From Bacillota bacterium (GTDB taxonomy: Bacteria > Bacillota > Clostridia > Lachnospirales > Lachnospiraceae), in contig JAEYGZ010000005.1 of NCBI GenBank assembly GCA_023409535.1, positions 62,001 to 126,000 of the forward strand: DNA of 64,000 bases, in the 5' to 3' direction. The notes under the pieces were generated by a model. That model had not been told where the DNA came from. It made no database searches and was given only the letters and a program-made list of their open reading frames with translations. Position 1 is the first letter of the stretch; each line of letters begins with the position of its first letter. Below, in pieces: positions 16,931-24,558 of this stretch. A program made the position numbers and the translations under genes.

Positions 16931-17959
16931 TTACCGGTTCATCTCTGTCTGCTTGCCGGTTTGTTTGTGGCTGGCAATGATCTGATCCAGCTCCTTCTTA
17001 CTGCAGGAGGGAAGATCTCCGGGAATCGTGTTCTTTACGGAGCTTGCAGCATTCCCGTATTCCAGTGCGCGCTGGCAGTCAAATTCATAAGCAAGAAGAC
17101 CAAACAATACGCCGGAGATATAAGCATCACCGCTGCCGATCCGATCCACAACCTCGATATTCTTATAAGGTTCCTCCATATAATACTTTTCTTCCTTTGC
17201 ATTAAAGATGACGGAACCAAAGGTATGGATCTTTGGGCTGTGTACAATGCGCTGGGTGGTAGCAACGATGGAGATGGGATATTCCTGTGTAAAGCTCTTC
17301 ATATTCTCTTCCACGGTGCCTGTTTTTTTGAAGGTGAGTCTGGCGGTATCCTCGGAGCAGAAGAAGATATCGATATATGGAAGAATTTCATCGATACAGC
17401 GCTTTGCCTCTTCTTCATTCCATAGATTCATACGGAAGTTCACGTCAAAGGAGATTAAGGAACCGTGCTCTTTGAACTTTTTAATCATCTCAATGGTGGT
17501 TCTTCTGGTATTTTCATCAAGAGCAAGCGTAATACCGGTGGTGTGAAAGCATCTGGTATTTGAATAAATCTCCTGGGGGATGTCTTCTATGGTAAGCGTC
17601 CGCATGGAGGTGTTCAGGCGGTCATAGATGATACCGGGCTTTCTGGGATGAGCACCGTTCTCATAATAGTAGATACCGAGGCGGGCTTCCTTTCGGTCGT
17701 CGTATACCAGATAATCATCACTGACCCCGCAGAAACGGATGTAGTTTTTTACAAAGTAACCGATATCATTGGACGGAATTTTTGATATGATGCCTGTATG
17801 AAGCCCCAGCATGGATACGCCGGAGGCAACATTTAATTCGGCACCTCCTGTTTGTTTTTGAAGCATGTCCCCGCGGACCAGTCTTTCGTTATTGGGAGGG
17901 GAGAGGCGAAGTAATATTTCGCCCAGCGTAAGCAAGTCAAATGTTCTATTGTCTGACAT
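16931..17959 (-). CDS. PfkB-family sugar kinase, probably 2-dehydro-3-deoxygluconokinase
   Basis: 342 residues of the ribokinase fold. The N-terminus has TLGEILLRLSPP and the GGAELNVASG substrate/turn motif at 38-47; the C-terminal DRIGSGDAY motif at 272-280 carries the catalytic base Asp278. Serine replaces the usual alanine in the GAGD anion hole, as KDG-kinase-like enzymes also vary there. That, with the N-terminal pattern, suggests KDG kinase (Entner-Doudoroff/uronate use) over fructokinase, but the substrate is not certain. No other uronate genes are adjacent. A GGAGAAAGG site precedes the ATG. Confidence 0.8.
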   Translation of the reverse strand: MSDNRTFDLLTLGEILLRLSPPNNERLVRGDMLQKQTGGAELNVASGVSMLGLHTGIISKIPSNDIGYFVKNYIRFCGVSDDYLVYDDRKEARLGIYYYENGAHPRKPGIIYDRLNTSMRTLTIEDIPQEIYSNTRCFHTTGITLALDENTRRTTIEMIKKFKEHGSLISFDVNFRMNLWNEEEAKRCIDEILPYIDIFFCSEDTARLTFKKTGTVEENMKSFTQEYPISIVATTQRIVHSPKIHTFGSVIFNAKEEKYYMEEPYKNIEVVDRIGSGDAYISGVLFGLLAYEFDCQRALEYGNAASSVKNTIPGDLPSCSKKELDQIIASHKQTGKQTEMNR

Positions 17960-18134
17960 TGTGTAACCTTTCTCCGCGTTTTTTATGTATCGCGGTTTAA
18001 ACTTTTATTGTGCAAATTATTGCGAATACTAGAAAGTATAAGGTTGATACGGTAATACTGTCAAGGAAATAGTAAAACGAAAAACAGCAGAAACTCTACT
18101 GGTAGGGAAGATAGAAATGCCGCAGCTGCAAAGG

Positions 18135-19259
18135 CTATATTACATGCTTTAAAATATGCGCCACATATACCTCCAGAGTATCCTCCTGCAGCAGAAAGTC
18201 CGTATGTATCTCCAGGAAGGAAAGCTTCGCCTGATGCTCCAGCCGAAAGCAGGGAGTAATCACAGGCTCATACTGAGGGGCAAAGATACCCTGCTTTCTG
18301 ATATAGCAATTGGCAGGCTTTGCCTTAACCCGGTAAGCCTTATCCACATATTCTGCAATACTCTTATGTACCACACTGTCTTCTGCCGGAAGATAATAGT
18401 AGTCTTTGTAATTCTCATAGAAATATTTCAGCTCGCCCTCATAGATCACTACAGTCATAGATGCTTTGGTACCGGCTGCGGTTACCTTCACAAGATCGTT
18501 GCCGAAGGAAACCGGTGCGGGAAGGTTGGCGGATATCTCAAACTGGATATGGAAGAAGCCATCCTCTACCGCAGCCTGAAGGATACGGATGGGTTTTTCA
18601 AATATATCGGTGTAACCGAGAATCGGGCAGATATGGATCAAGCCTCTGATATCATCCTCGTTATGAAGCAGGAGCGCCTGCAGCAGCATATCGGCTTCTG
18701 AAGGAAGCTTTGAGACTTCGTCAGGAAGCCGCTTACTCCGCAGCTTTTCGAGATATCTTTTTCCCAGATAGCTTTGATAAACTTCAATCAAATCACCGCC
18801 GCCGAAGGTATCTGTGCGGCTGATATTCAGAAAATTCTCGATGGATTTTTGTTTGAAGCTTTTTAGCTTGAATATTCGTTTATAGGGATAGATCCTCTTA
18901 TACAGATCAATACTGGTCAAGTGACCAAAGGTGTAATTAAGTCCCAGTAAGGCACATTTTTTCATTAAATAGGGCAAGTCAAAGCTTGCACCATTGTAGT
19001 GGAGCAATACTGTGTAATCTTTTATAAATCCGAAGAAGGCAGTAATCAGTTCGGCTTCTTCCTTAATTCCTTCCGAAAACCATTGAATGAGCTGGAAGGA
19101 GCCCTCCTTATAATAGGCGCAGCCGATGAGATACAAATAAGAGGAATCTGCTGCAAAGCCTGTGGTTTCTATATCAAAGAAGGCGATTTGATTCATATCA
19201 TAATCCCGTTCCAAGGGATATCGGGATGTTTGTTTTAATGAAAACTGACGGATTATCAT
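18135..19259 (-). CDS. YprB-like ribonuclease H-fold (DEDD) exonuclease
   Basis: A 374-residue protein with a DnaQ-like exonuclease core: FFDIETTGF gives Asp29 and Glu31, then HYNGASFDLPYL and the HNEDDIRGL motif give the remaining acidic residues. This is the YprB arrangement in Firmicutes; the biological substrate is unknown. The C-terminal 150 residues have no recognised domain. The start at 19259 is chosen because GGAGG lies 6 bases upstream of that ATG; a frame extension of 23 codons has no site and overlaps promoter-like sequence. Confidence 0.82.
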   Translation of the reverse strand: MIIRQFSLKQTSRYPLERDYDMNQIAFFDIETTGFAADSSYLYLIGCAYYKEGSFQLIQWFSEGIKEEAELITAFFGFIKDYTVLLHYNGASFDLPYLMKKCALLGLNYTFGHLTSIDLYKRIYPYKRIFKLKSFKQKSIENFLNISRTDTFGGGDLIEVYQSYLGKRYLEKLRSKRLPDEVSKLPSEADMLLQALLLHNEDDIRGLIHICPILGYTDIFEKPIRILQAAVEDGFFHIQFEISANLPAPVSFGNDLVKVTAAGTKASMTVVIYEGELKYFYENYKDYYYLPAEDSVVHKSIAEYVDKAYRVKAKPANCYIRKQGIFAPQYEPVITPCFRLEHQAKLSFLEIHTDFLLQEDTLEVYVAHILKHVI

Positions 19260-19477
19260 GGGGAACCTCCGTATGGAATATAAGTTGACAAAGGAAGCTG
19301 TTAGGAATAGTATAACATAATCCCGCATTTTAGGACAGGCTCATTCCTTCTTAATGCAATTTTAACTGCATTTTCGTTGATATTGTGTTAGAATATTCCT
19401 ATTAGGGTTGCGAGATAGTATAAGAAATTTGAAGTATTATAACCGGATTATATACAGAAGAGGTGAAGTTTACATTA

Positions 19478-21946
19478 ATGTGGGACTTAAGGCTGTTTGG
19501 ACAGGAGTTTTATTACATATACTATGTTTATTTATTATATGGTGTGATTGGCTGGGTGTATGAGACCAGCCTGGTATCGGTACAGAAGAAAACATTTGTG
19601 AACAGAGGCTTTTTGTCAGGACCGGTCATACCCATCTACGGTGTCGGAGCGCTGTTATGCTATCTGGTGTTCTGGGAACGTAGGGAGGAATTACTGCTTG
19701 TATTTGTCGGAAGTATTATATTAGCTACCATTCTGGAGTATCTGACCTCTCTGGCTATGGAGCTGCTGTTTCACACCAGATGGTGGGATTACAGCCAATA
19801 CCGTTTTAATATCAATGGCAGGGTATGCCTTTTTGTGTCTGTATTCTGGGGAATACTTGCACTGCTGATGCTTCATATGATTCATCCGGGTATCAATTAT
19901 ATTATTGTGCATTTTCCAAGAAATGCAGGAGAGATCTTTGGATACATTACAATTCCTTTATTTGTGATAGACATAATTTCGTCTGTTAATACTTCTGTTA
20001 AGCTGGACAAAGTTCTTGCAAGACTGCATGGACTGCGCCAGGATATCACGGAATATATTGAAGCGACGAAGATCTATGGCACCGGCAGCGAGGTCATAGA
20101 GAAGCTGTCCGGTCTGCGCATGCTTGGCTTGTTTTCTGAAATGAGATCCAACCTGGAGGCAAGGCTTCATAATCCGAAGCTGAGCATACAGAGTTTACCG
20201 GTATGGAAGGATTTAAGACCTGAGATAGAAACAAAAATGGTTGAGTTTATCAGACGTTATCAAAGCATTAAAATGGTAAGCTCCCATATCCGTCTGCTGA
20301 AGGCTTTCCCTACCATGAAGGTTGGGAAACGCGGTATGGCCCTTGACGATTTAAAAGAAAAGATAACGAAAAGAGGTGTACGCGAGTTGGGTAAGGATAT
20401 TAAAGAGGAAGTAACCGGGACGATGAAAAGTTATCTCAGCGGTGTCCTGCGCGCAGTGCTGGTAGGACTGCTGGTACTGGCTCAATTTGCGTTGATTATC
20501 TATTTGTCCTATGTTCTGCAGGGTTATACGATTTATCTGTATTCCGGCATCCAGTTATTGAGTATCATCATCGTGATTGCATTGGTTAATGACAGCCGCA
20601 ATGCCTCCTATAAGGTCAGCTGGATCTGTATCATCGCCGCATTGCCAATCACCGGTCATATTATGTTCGTGCTTTGGGGTAACAGAAGAAGACGTAAGAT
20701 TGATAAGACAATCTTAAATAAACTGCGCCGTGGAGCGCAGTTCTTAGAACATGATCCGGACACCGTTCAGAAGTTTACCGATCAGTATCCGACCAAGAGC
20801 AGGATGGCCCGTTATCTGCAGTCTAACAGCTTTCCGCTCTTTAAGAATAATAAGATCGACTATTATCCCACGGGAGAGGATACCTTTGAAGCAATCTTTG
20901 CGGAAATGGAGAAGGCACAGAATTTTATTCTGATGAATTTCTTTATTGTTGGAGAAGGCGTATTGTGGGACAGGATGCATGAGGTGCTTCTTCGCAAAAT
21001 TCACGAAGGAGTTAAGATATTATTTCTGTATGATGACTTCGGAGCAATTCTCAGAACACCCACGAATTTTCGCCGGACACTGGAAGCGGAGGGCTTTGAG
21101 GTCAGAATATTTAACCCTGTTACAAAATATACCGATAAATTATATATGAATTACCGTTCCCACCAGAAGATCATCGTAATCGACGGTAACGTAGGCTTTA
21201 CCGGAGGCATGAACCTGGCGGATGAATATGTGAATCTGGTTCATCGCTTCGGAGTATGGAAGGATAACGCTGTCCGCGTGGAAGGAGATGCAGTTTGGGG
21301 ACTAACTGTGACCTTCCTTCAGATGTGGGAGGTGTCTTCCGAGGATAAGCCTATGGACTACACCCCCTTCCGTCCCACAAGAGTATTTCCGGAAAATGAT
21401 GTGTTCTGCCAGGTATTCTCCGACGGACCGGCCAATAACCCGCGCAATCCCGCAGAGAATATCTACAAACAGATGATCTATTATGCGAAGAAAATATTGT
21501 ACATTACCACACCGTATCTTATAATTGAAGATGATATGAGGGAGGCGCTGGTGATGGCAGCCTCCAGCGGTATCGATGTCAGGATTATCACGCCGTTTAT
21601 TCCGGATAAGAAGAATGTCAAGATCCTGACGAATTATAATTACGGAAGACTTCTGGAGGGCGGTGTGCGTATCTTTGAATATACACCGGGCTTCATCCAT
21701 GCAAAGACAATCATCAATGAGGATGCGGGTATCGTGGGTACGGTGAATATGGACTACCGCAGCTTCCATTTACATTATGAATGCGGAGTGTGGATCTGTG
21801 ATAAGCCGACGGTTACAGTGATCCGGGAGGATTTGCTTAAGACGATGGAGCAATGCCGCGAGGTTACCTATGAAGAATGGAAGAACCGCCCGTTCACCAT
21901 GAAGGTACAGCAGATGTTCTTAAATTTATTTTCCACATTAATGTAA
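19478..21946 (+). CDS. Fusion: CmpB-type (putative ABC transporter type IV) membrane domain plus cardiolipin synthase
   Basis: About 822 residues. Residues 1-160 hold several membrane segments and the signatures YGVIGWVYE and NRGFLSGPVIPIYGVGAL of the PF06541 (CmpB) family; a soluble linker follows to about 320. The rest is a complete Cls: two membrane segments (about 330-395), then two phospholipase D repeats. The first HKD is H562, K564, D569. The second has H741 and K743, with Glu748 in the Asp position followed by Asp749. Cls joins two phosphatidylglycerols at the membrane. An AGAAGAGGTG site lies 12 bases from ATG 19478; GTG 19463 is possible. The linkage of the two families in one chain is the unusual point. 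Confidence 0.85.
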   Translation: MWDLRLFGQEFYYIYYVYLLYGVIGWVYETSLVSVQKKTFVNRGFLSGPVIPIYGVGALLCYLVFWERREELLLVFVGSIILATILEYLTSLAMELLFHTRWWDYSQYRFNINGRVCLFVSVFWGILALLMLHMIHPGINYIIVHFPRNAGEIFGYITIPLFVIDIISSVNTSVKLDKVLARLHGLRQDITEYIEATKIYGTGSEVIEKLSGLRMLGLFSEMRSNLEARLHNPKLSIQSLPVWKDLRPEIETKMVEFIRRYQSIKMVSSHIRLLKAFPTMKVGKRGMALDDLKEKITKRGVRELGKDIKEEVTGTMKSYLSGVLRAVLVGLLVLAQFALIIYLSYVLQGYTIYLYSGIQLLSIIIVIALVNDSRNASYKVSWICIIAALPITGHIMFVLWGNRRRRKIDKTILNKLRRGAQFLEHDPDTVQKFTDQYPTKSRMARYLQSNSFPLFKNNKIDYYPTGEDTFEAIFAEMEKAQNFILMNFFIVGEGVLWDRMHEVLLRKIHEGVKILFLYDDFGAILRTPTNFRRTLEAEGFEVRIFNPVTKYTDKLYMNYRSHQKIIVIDGNVGFTGGMNLADEYVNLVHRFGVWKDNAVRVEGDAVWGLTVTFLQMWEVSSEDKPMDYTPFRPTRVFPENDVFCQVFSDGPANNPRNPAENIYKQMIYYAKKILYITTPYLIIEDDMREALVMAASSGIDVRIITPFIPDKKNVKILTNYNYGRLLEGGVRIFEYTPGFIHAKTIINEDAGIVGTVNMDYRSFHLHYECGVWICDKPTVTVIREDLLKTMEQCREVTYEEWKNRPFTMKVQQMFLNLFSTLM

Positions 21947-22019
21947 AAATGTCAAAGGCACTGCCGGATAAATTAGTTAGTCAGAAGATGGTATCAATTT
22001 GATAGAAAGAGGGGTATCC

Positions 22020-22271
22020 ATGTATACGAACGTATGTAAACACTGCCATAAGGTGTTCCGGTCGCGGTTGAAAGCCTATTCCTGTGACGACTGTAAGAGG
22101 GTTGATGAGGATCATTTCGACGACATTGAAAGCTATCTGAAGGAATATCCTAACAGCAATGCAATTCAGATCTCGGAGGCACTGGGAATTACAGCCTTTG
22201 AAGTCCTGAATTACCTGAAGGAAGGAAGACTGAATATTGCCAGAGGGTATTTTGAACGTCTGCCGGACTAA
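22020..22271 (+). CDS. YvyF/TIGR03826-like zinc-finger helix-turn-helix protein
   Basis: 83 residues: an N-terminal CxxC pair (VCKHCHKVF), a second CxxC (YSCDDCKRVDE), and a C-terminal helical part (AIQISEALGITAFEVLNYLKEGRL) that looks like a small helix-turn-helix. This is the arrangement of the flagellar-operon protein YvyF, but no flagellar gene is nearby; instead it precedes ruvA by 42 bases. It is probably a regulatory or adaptor protein. ATG 22020 follows GAAAGAGGGG. Confidence 0.65.
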   Translation: MYTNVCKHCHKVFRSRLKAYSCDDCKRVDEDHFDDIESYLKEYPNSNAIQISEALGITAFEVLNYLKEGRLNIARGYFERLPD

Positions 22272-22313
22272 AGAGGTTTCATAGATTACGATACAGAGAA
22301 AGGTTGAAGAAGT

Positions 22314-22919
22314 ATGATCGGATATCTGAAAGGGGAACTTGTTGAGATTAAAGAAAGCTATGTGGTAATTGAGGTGGGTAACATCGGTTATGAGGTATAT
22401 CTGTCTTCCTCCTCGATCCTGGAGCTTCCCTCCAGAGGCAGCAGTATCAAGCTGTATACCTATCTCCATGTCAGGGAAGATGCCATCGGCCTGTTTGGAT
22501 TTCTCACCAGGGATGATCTGGAAATGTTTAAGCTGCTCATTACGGTAAATGGGATCGGTCCCAAAGGTGCCCTAGGTATTCTGTCCTCCATCAGTGCGGA
22601 TGAGATCCGGTTTGCAGTACTGGCAGAGGATGCAAAAACCATTGCAAAGGCACCGGGAATCGGTAATAAAACAGCCGGTAAGCTGATTCTGGAATTAAAG
22701 GACAAGTTCAAGCTGGAAACAGCCTTTGAACAAAGACTGGTGAATCAGTCTGAGAAACGGGAGGCTTCCGGAAGCTTCGGCCTTCGGGAGGAAGCTATTC
22801 AAGCACTTACGGTACTTGGTTATTCTGCGGCGGATGCACTTAAGATTGTCAATCAGGTAGAAGTGACCGAGGGCATGACCTCAGAGGAGCTGTTAAAGCA
22901 GTGTCTTAAGAAAATGTAA
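22314..22919 (+). CDS. ruvA: Holliday junction DNA helicase subunit RuvA
   Basis: A 201-residue protein that binds four-way junctions as a tetramer and loads RuvB. It starts MIGYLKGEL, has the helix-hairpin-helix segments VNGIGPKGALGILS and APGIGNKTAGKLILELKDK, and a C-terminal RuvB-binding domain (EEAIQALTVLGYSAADA). GAAAGG precedes the ATG. It is followed by ruvB after 70 bases. Confidence 0.98.
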   Translation: MIGYLKGELVEIKESYVVIEVGNIGYEVYLSSSSILELPSRGSSIKLYTYLHVREDAIGLFGFLTRDDLEMFKLLITVNGIGPKGALGILSSISADEIRFAVLAEDAKTIAKAPGIGNKTAGKLILELKDKFKLETAFEQRLVNQSEKREASGSFGLREEAIQALTVLGYSAADALKIVNQVEVTEGMTSEELLKQCLKKM

Positions 22920-22989
22920 TGTGACGATGCAGTCATTGACGCTGACTGACTGCGGTTACAATATAGTACATAATTAATTGGAGAATACT

Positions 22990-23982
22990 ATGGCGAAACG
23001 GGTTATAACAACTGAATTAATTGAGGAAGACAAAAGACTGGAGGGTTCCATCCGGCCACAGCTTTTGGAGGATTATATCGGTCAGGTTAAGGTGAAGGAG
23101 AATCTCAAGGTTTATATTGAAGCGGCAAAGCAGAGGAAGGAAATCCTGGACCATGTGCTGTTCTTTGGGCCTCCCGGGCTTGGTAAGACGACCCTGGCCG
23201 GAATCATCGCCAATGAGATGGGGGTAAATATTAAGATAACCTCCGGTCCGGCCATTGAGAAGCCGGGAGAGATGGCGGCGATCTTAAATAACCTGCGGGA
23301 AGGGGATATCTTATTTGTAGATGAGATTCACCGTTTGAACCGCCAGGTGGAGGAGTTATTATATCCCGCTATGGAGGATTATGCCATTGATATTGTCATC
23401 GGCAAGGGCTCCACAGCCAAATCTATCCGCATTGACCTGCCCAAGTTCACACTGGTGGGAGCAACCACCCGTGCAGGTATGCTGACGCCGCCCCTCAGAG
23501 ACCGCTTTGGCGTAGTGAATCGTCTGGATTTTTATACCATTGAAGAATTAAAGCAGATTATCCTTCGATCGGCACAGGTGATTCAGGTAGAGATTGATGA
23601 GAACGGCGCTATAGAGCTTGCGCGCCGCTCCAGAGGCACACCGCGCCTGGCGAATCGTTTGCTTAAAAGAGTCAGGGACTTTGCCCAGGTGAAATATGAC
23701 GGCAGGATCACCAAGGAGGTTGCAGGCTTTGCACTGGACCTGCTGGAGGTGGACAAGCTGGGTCTGGATCATATCGACAGGGAGATCCTTGTAACAATGA
23801 TAGAGAAGTTTTCCGGAGGGCCGGTCGGTATTGAAGCGGTGGCGACTACCATCGGGGAAGATGTTAGTACCATTGAAGAGGTATATGAACCTTATCTGGT
23901 TCAAAATGGCCTGATCCTTCGCACTCCCAGAGGCAGGGTGGCTTCCGAGCTGGCGTATCAGCATATCGGTTTAAGAGGCTAA
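22990..23982 (+). CDS. ruvB: Holliday junction branch migration ATPase RuvB
   Basis: A 330-residue AAA+ motor. Walker A is GPPGLGKT at 60-67, Walker B LFVDEIH at 108-114, sensor 1 in GATTRAGMLTPPLRDRFG, and the C-terminal winged helix ends with RTPRGRVASELAYQHIG. ATG 22990 is used, with GGAG 6 bases upstream that forms part of a TTG-started extension of four codons. Confidence 0.98.
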   Translation: MAKRVITTELIEEDKRLEGSIRPQLLEDYIGQVKVKENLKVYIEAAKQRKEILDHVLFFGPPGLGKTTLAGIIANEMGVNIKITSGPAIEKPGEMAAILNNLREGDILFVDEIHRLNRQVEELLYPAMEDYAIDIVIGKGSTAKSIRIDLPKFTLVGATTRAGMLTPPLRDRFGVVNRLDFYTIEELKQIILRSAQVIQVEIDENGAIELARRSRGTPRLANRLLKRVRDFAQVKYDGRITKEVAGFALDLLEVDKLGLDHIDREILVTMIEKFSGGPVGIEAVATTIGEDVSTIEEVYEPYLVQNGLILRTPRGRVASELAYQHIGLRG

Positions 23983-24069
23983 TCCATGCTTGTAAACAAG
24001 GAATTTATATGATATTATTTAAGCTGAATAAGCAATTATTCCTAATAAGCAAACGGGGGGCGAAGGGGT

Positions 24070-24480
24070 ATGAATAAATATCACGATATTGAGGTTATCA
24101 TAAACAATAAGAGATATACGCTGAGCGGCTACGAAAGTGAAGAATACCTGCAGAAAATCGCCACCTATATTAACAGCAAGCATGCGGAATTTCGCAATAA
24201 GGATGCCTATAAATTTTTGGATGCTGATTTAAAGAATATCTTACTTCAGATCAATATTGCGGATGATTATTATAAAACAAAATACAAGATAAAGGAAATT
24301 GAGACGGAGAATGAAGCAAAGGGCAATGAAATATTTGACTTAAAGCATGAAGTGATTTCCACACAAACTAAATTGGAAGCAGCCCAAAGGGAAGTGGAGA
24401 ATCTGAAGAATGAGCTTCATGAGGCCCAAAAGAAGATTATCCGCTTGGAAACAGAACTAGCAGAAGCTAATAAAAGATGA
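24070..24480 (+). CDS. zapA: Cell division protein ZapA
   Basis: 136 residues: a ZapA head (VIINNKRYTLSGYESEEYLQKIATYIN) followed by a long coiled coil to the C-terminus. ZapA bundles FtsZ filaments at mid-cell. The purine-rich GGGGGGCGAAGGGGT stretch before the ATG supplies the ribosome-binding site. It ends in a terminator. It lies upstream of an FtsW/PBP pair, so the neighbourhood has a division and wall-growth flavour. Confidence 0.9.
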   Translation: MNKYHDIEVIINNKRYTLSGYESEEYLQKIATYINSKHAEFRNKDAYKFLDADLKNILLQINIADDYYKTKYKIKEIETENEAKGNEIFDLKHEVISTQTKLEAAQREVENLKNELHEAQKKIIRLETELAEANKR

Positions 24481-24491
24481 ATACATAACTG

Positions 24492-24521
24492 AGGCTGTCC
24501 AGGATAATCGGGCAGCCTTTT
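24492..24521 (+). terminator. Terminator after zapA
   Basis: AGGCTGTCC (24492-24500) pairs with GGGCAGCCT (24510-24518) with one G-T pair, followed by TTTT. Confidence 0.8.
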
Positions 24522-24558
24522 CAAATAGAAAGGAGTAGGGGAACTCCCTGTTTATCAT

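Noticed and set aside
16871..17425. Long plus-strand open frame of 184 codons
   Set aside because: It is antisense to the sugar kinase, has no ribosome site, and begins inside a terminator.
19285..19316. TTGACA and TATAAC as a promoter for the Cls fusion
   Set aside because: The spacer is 20 bases and the site is 160 bases from the gene; an extended -10 at 19386-19394 is at least as likely, so neither is reported as a feature.
21302..21769. Minus-strand open frame of 155 codons
   Set aside because: Shadow of the cardiolipin synthase domain.
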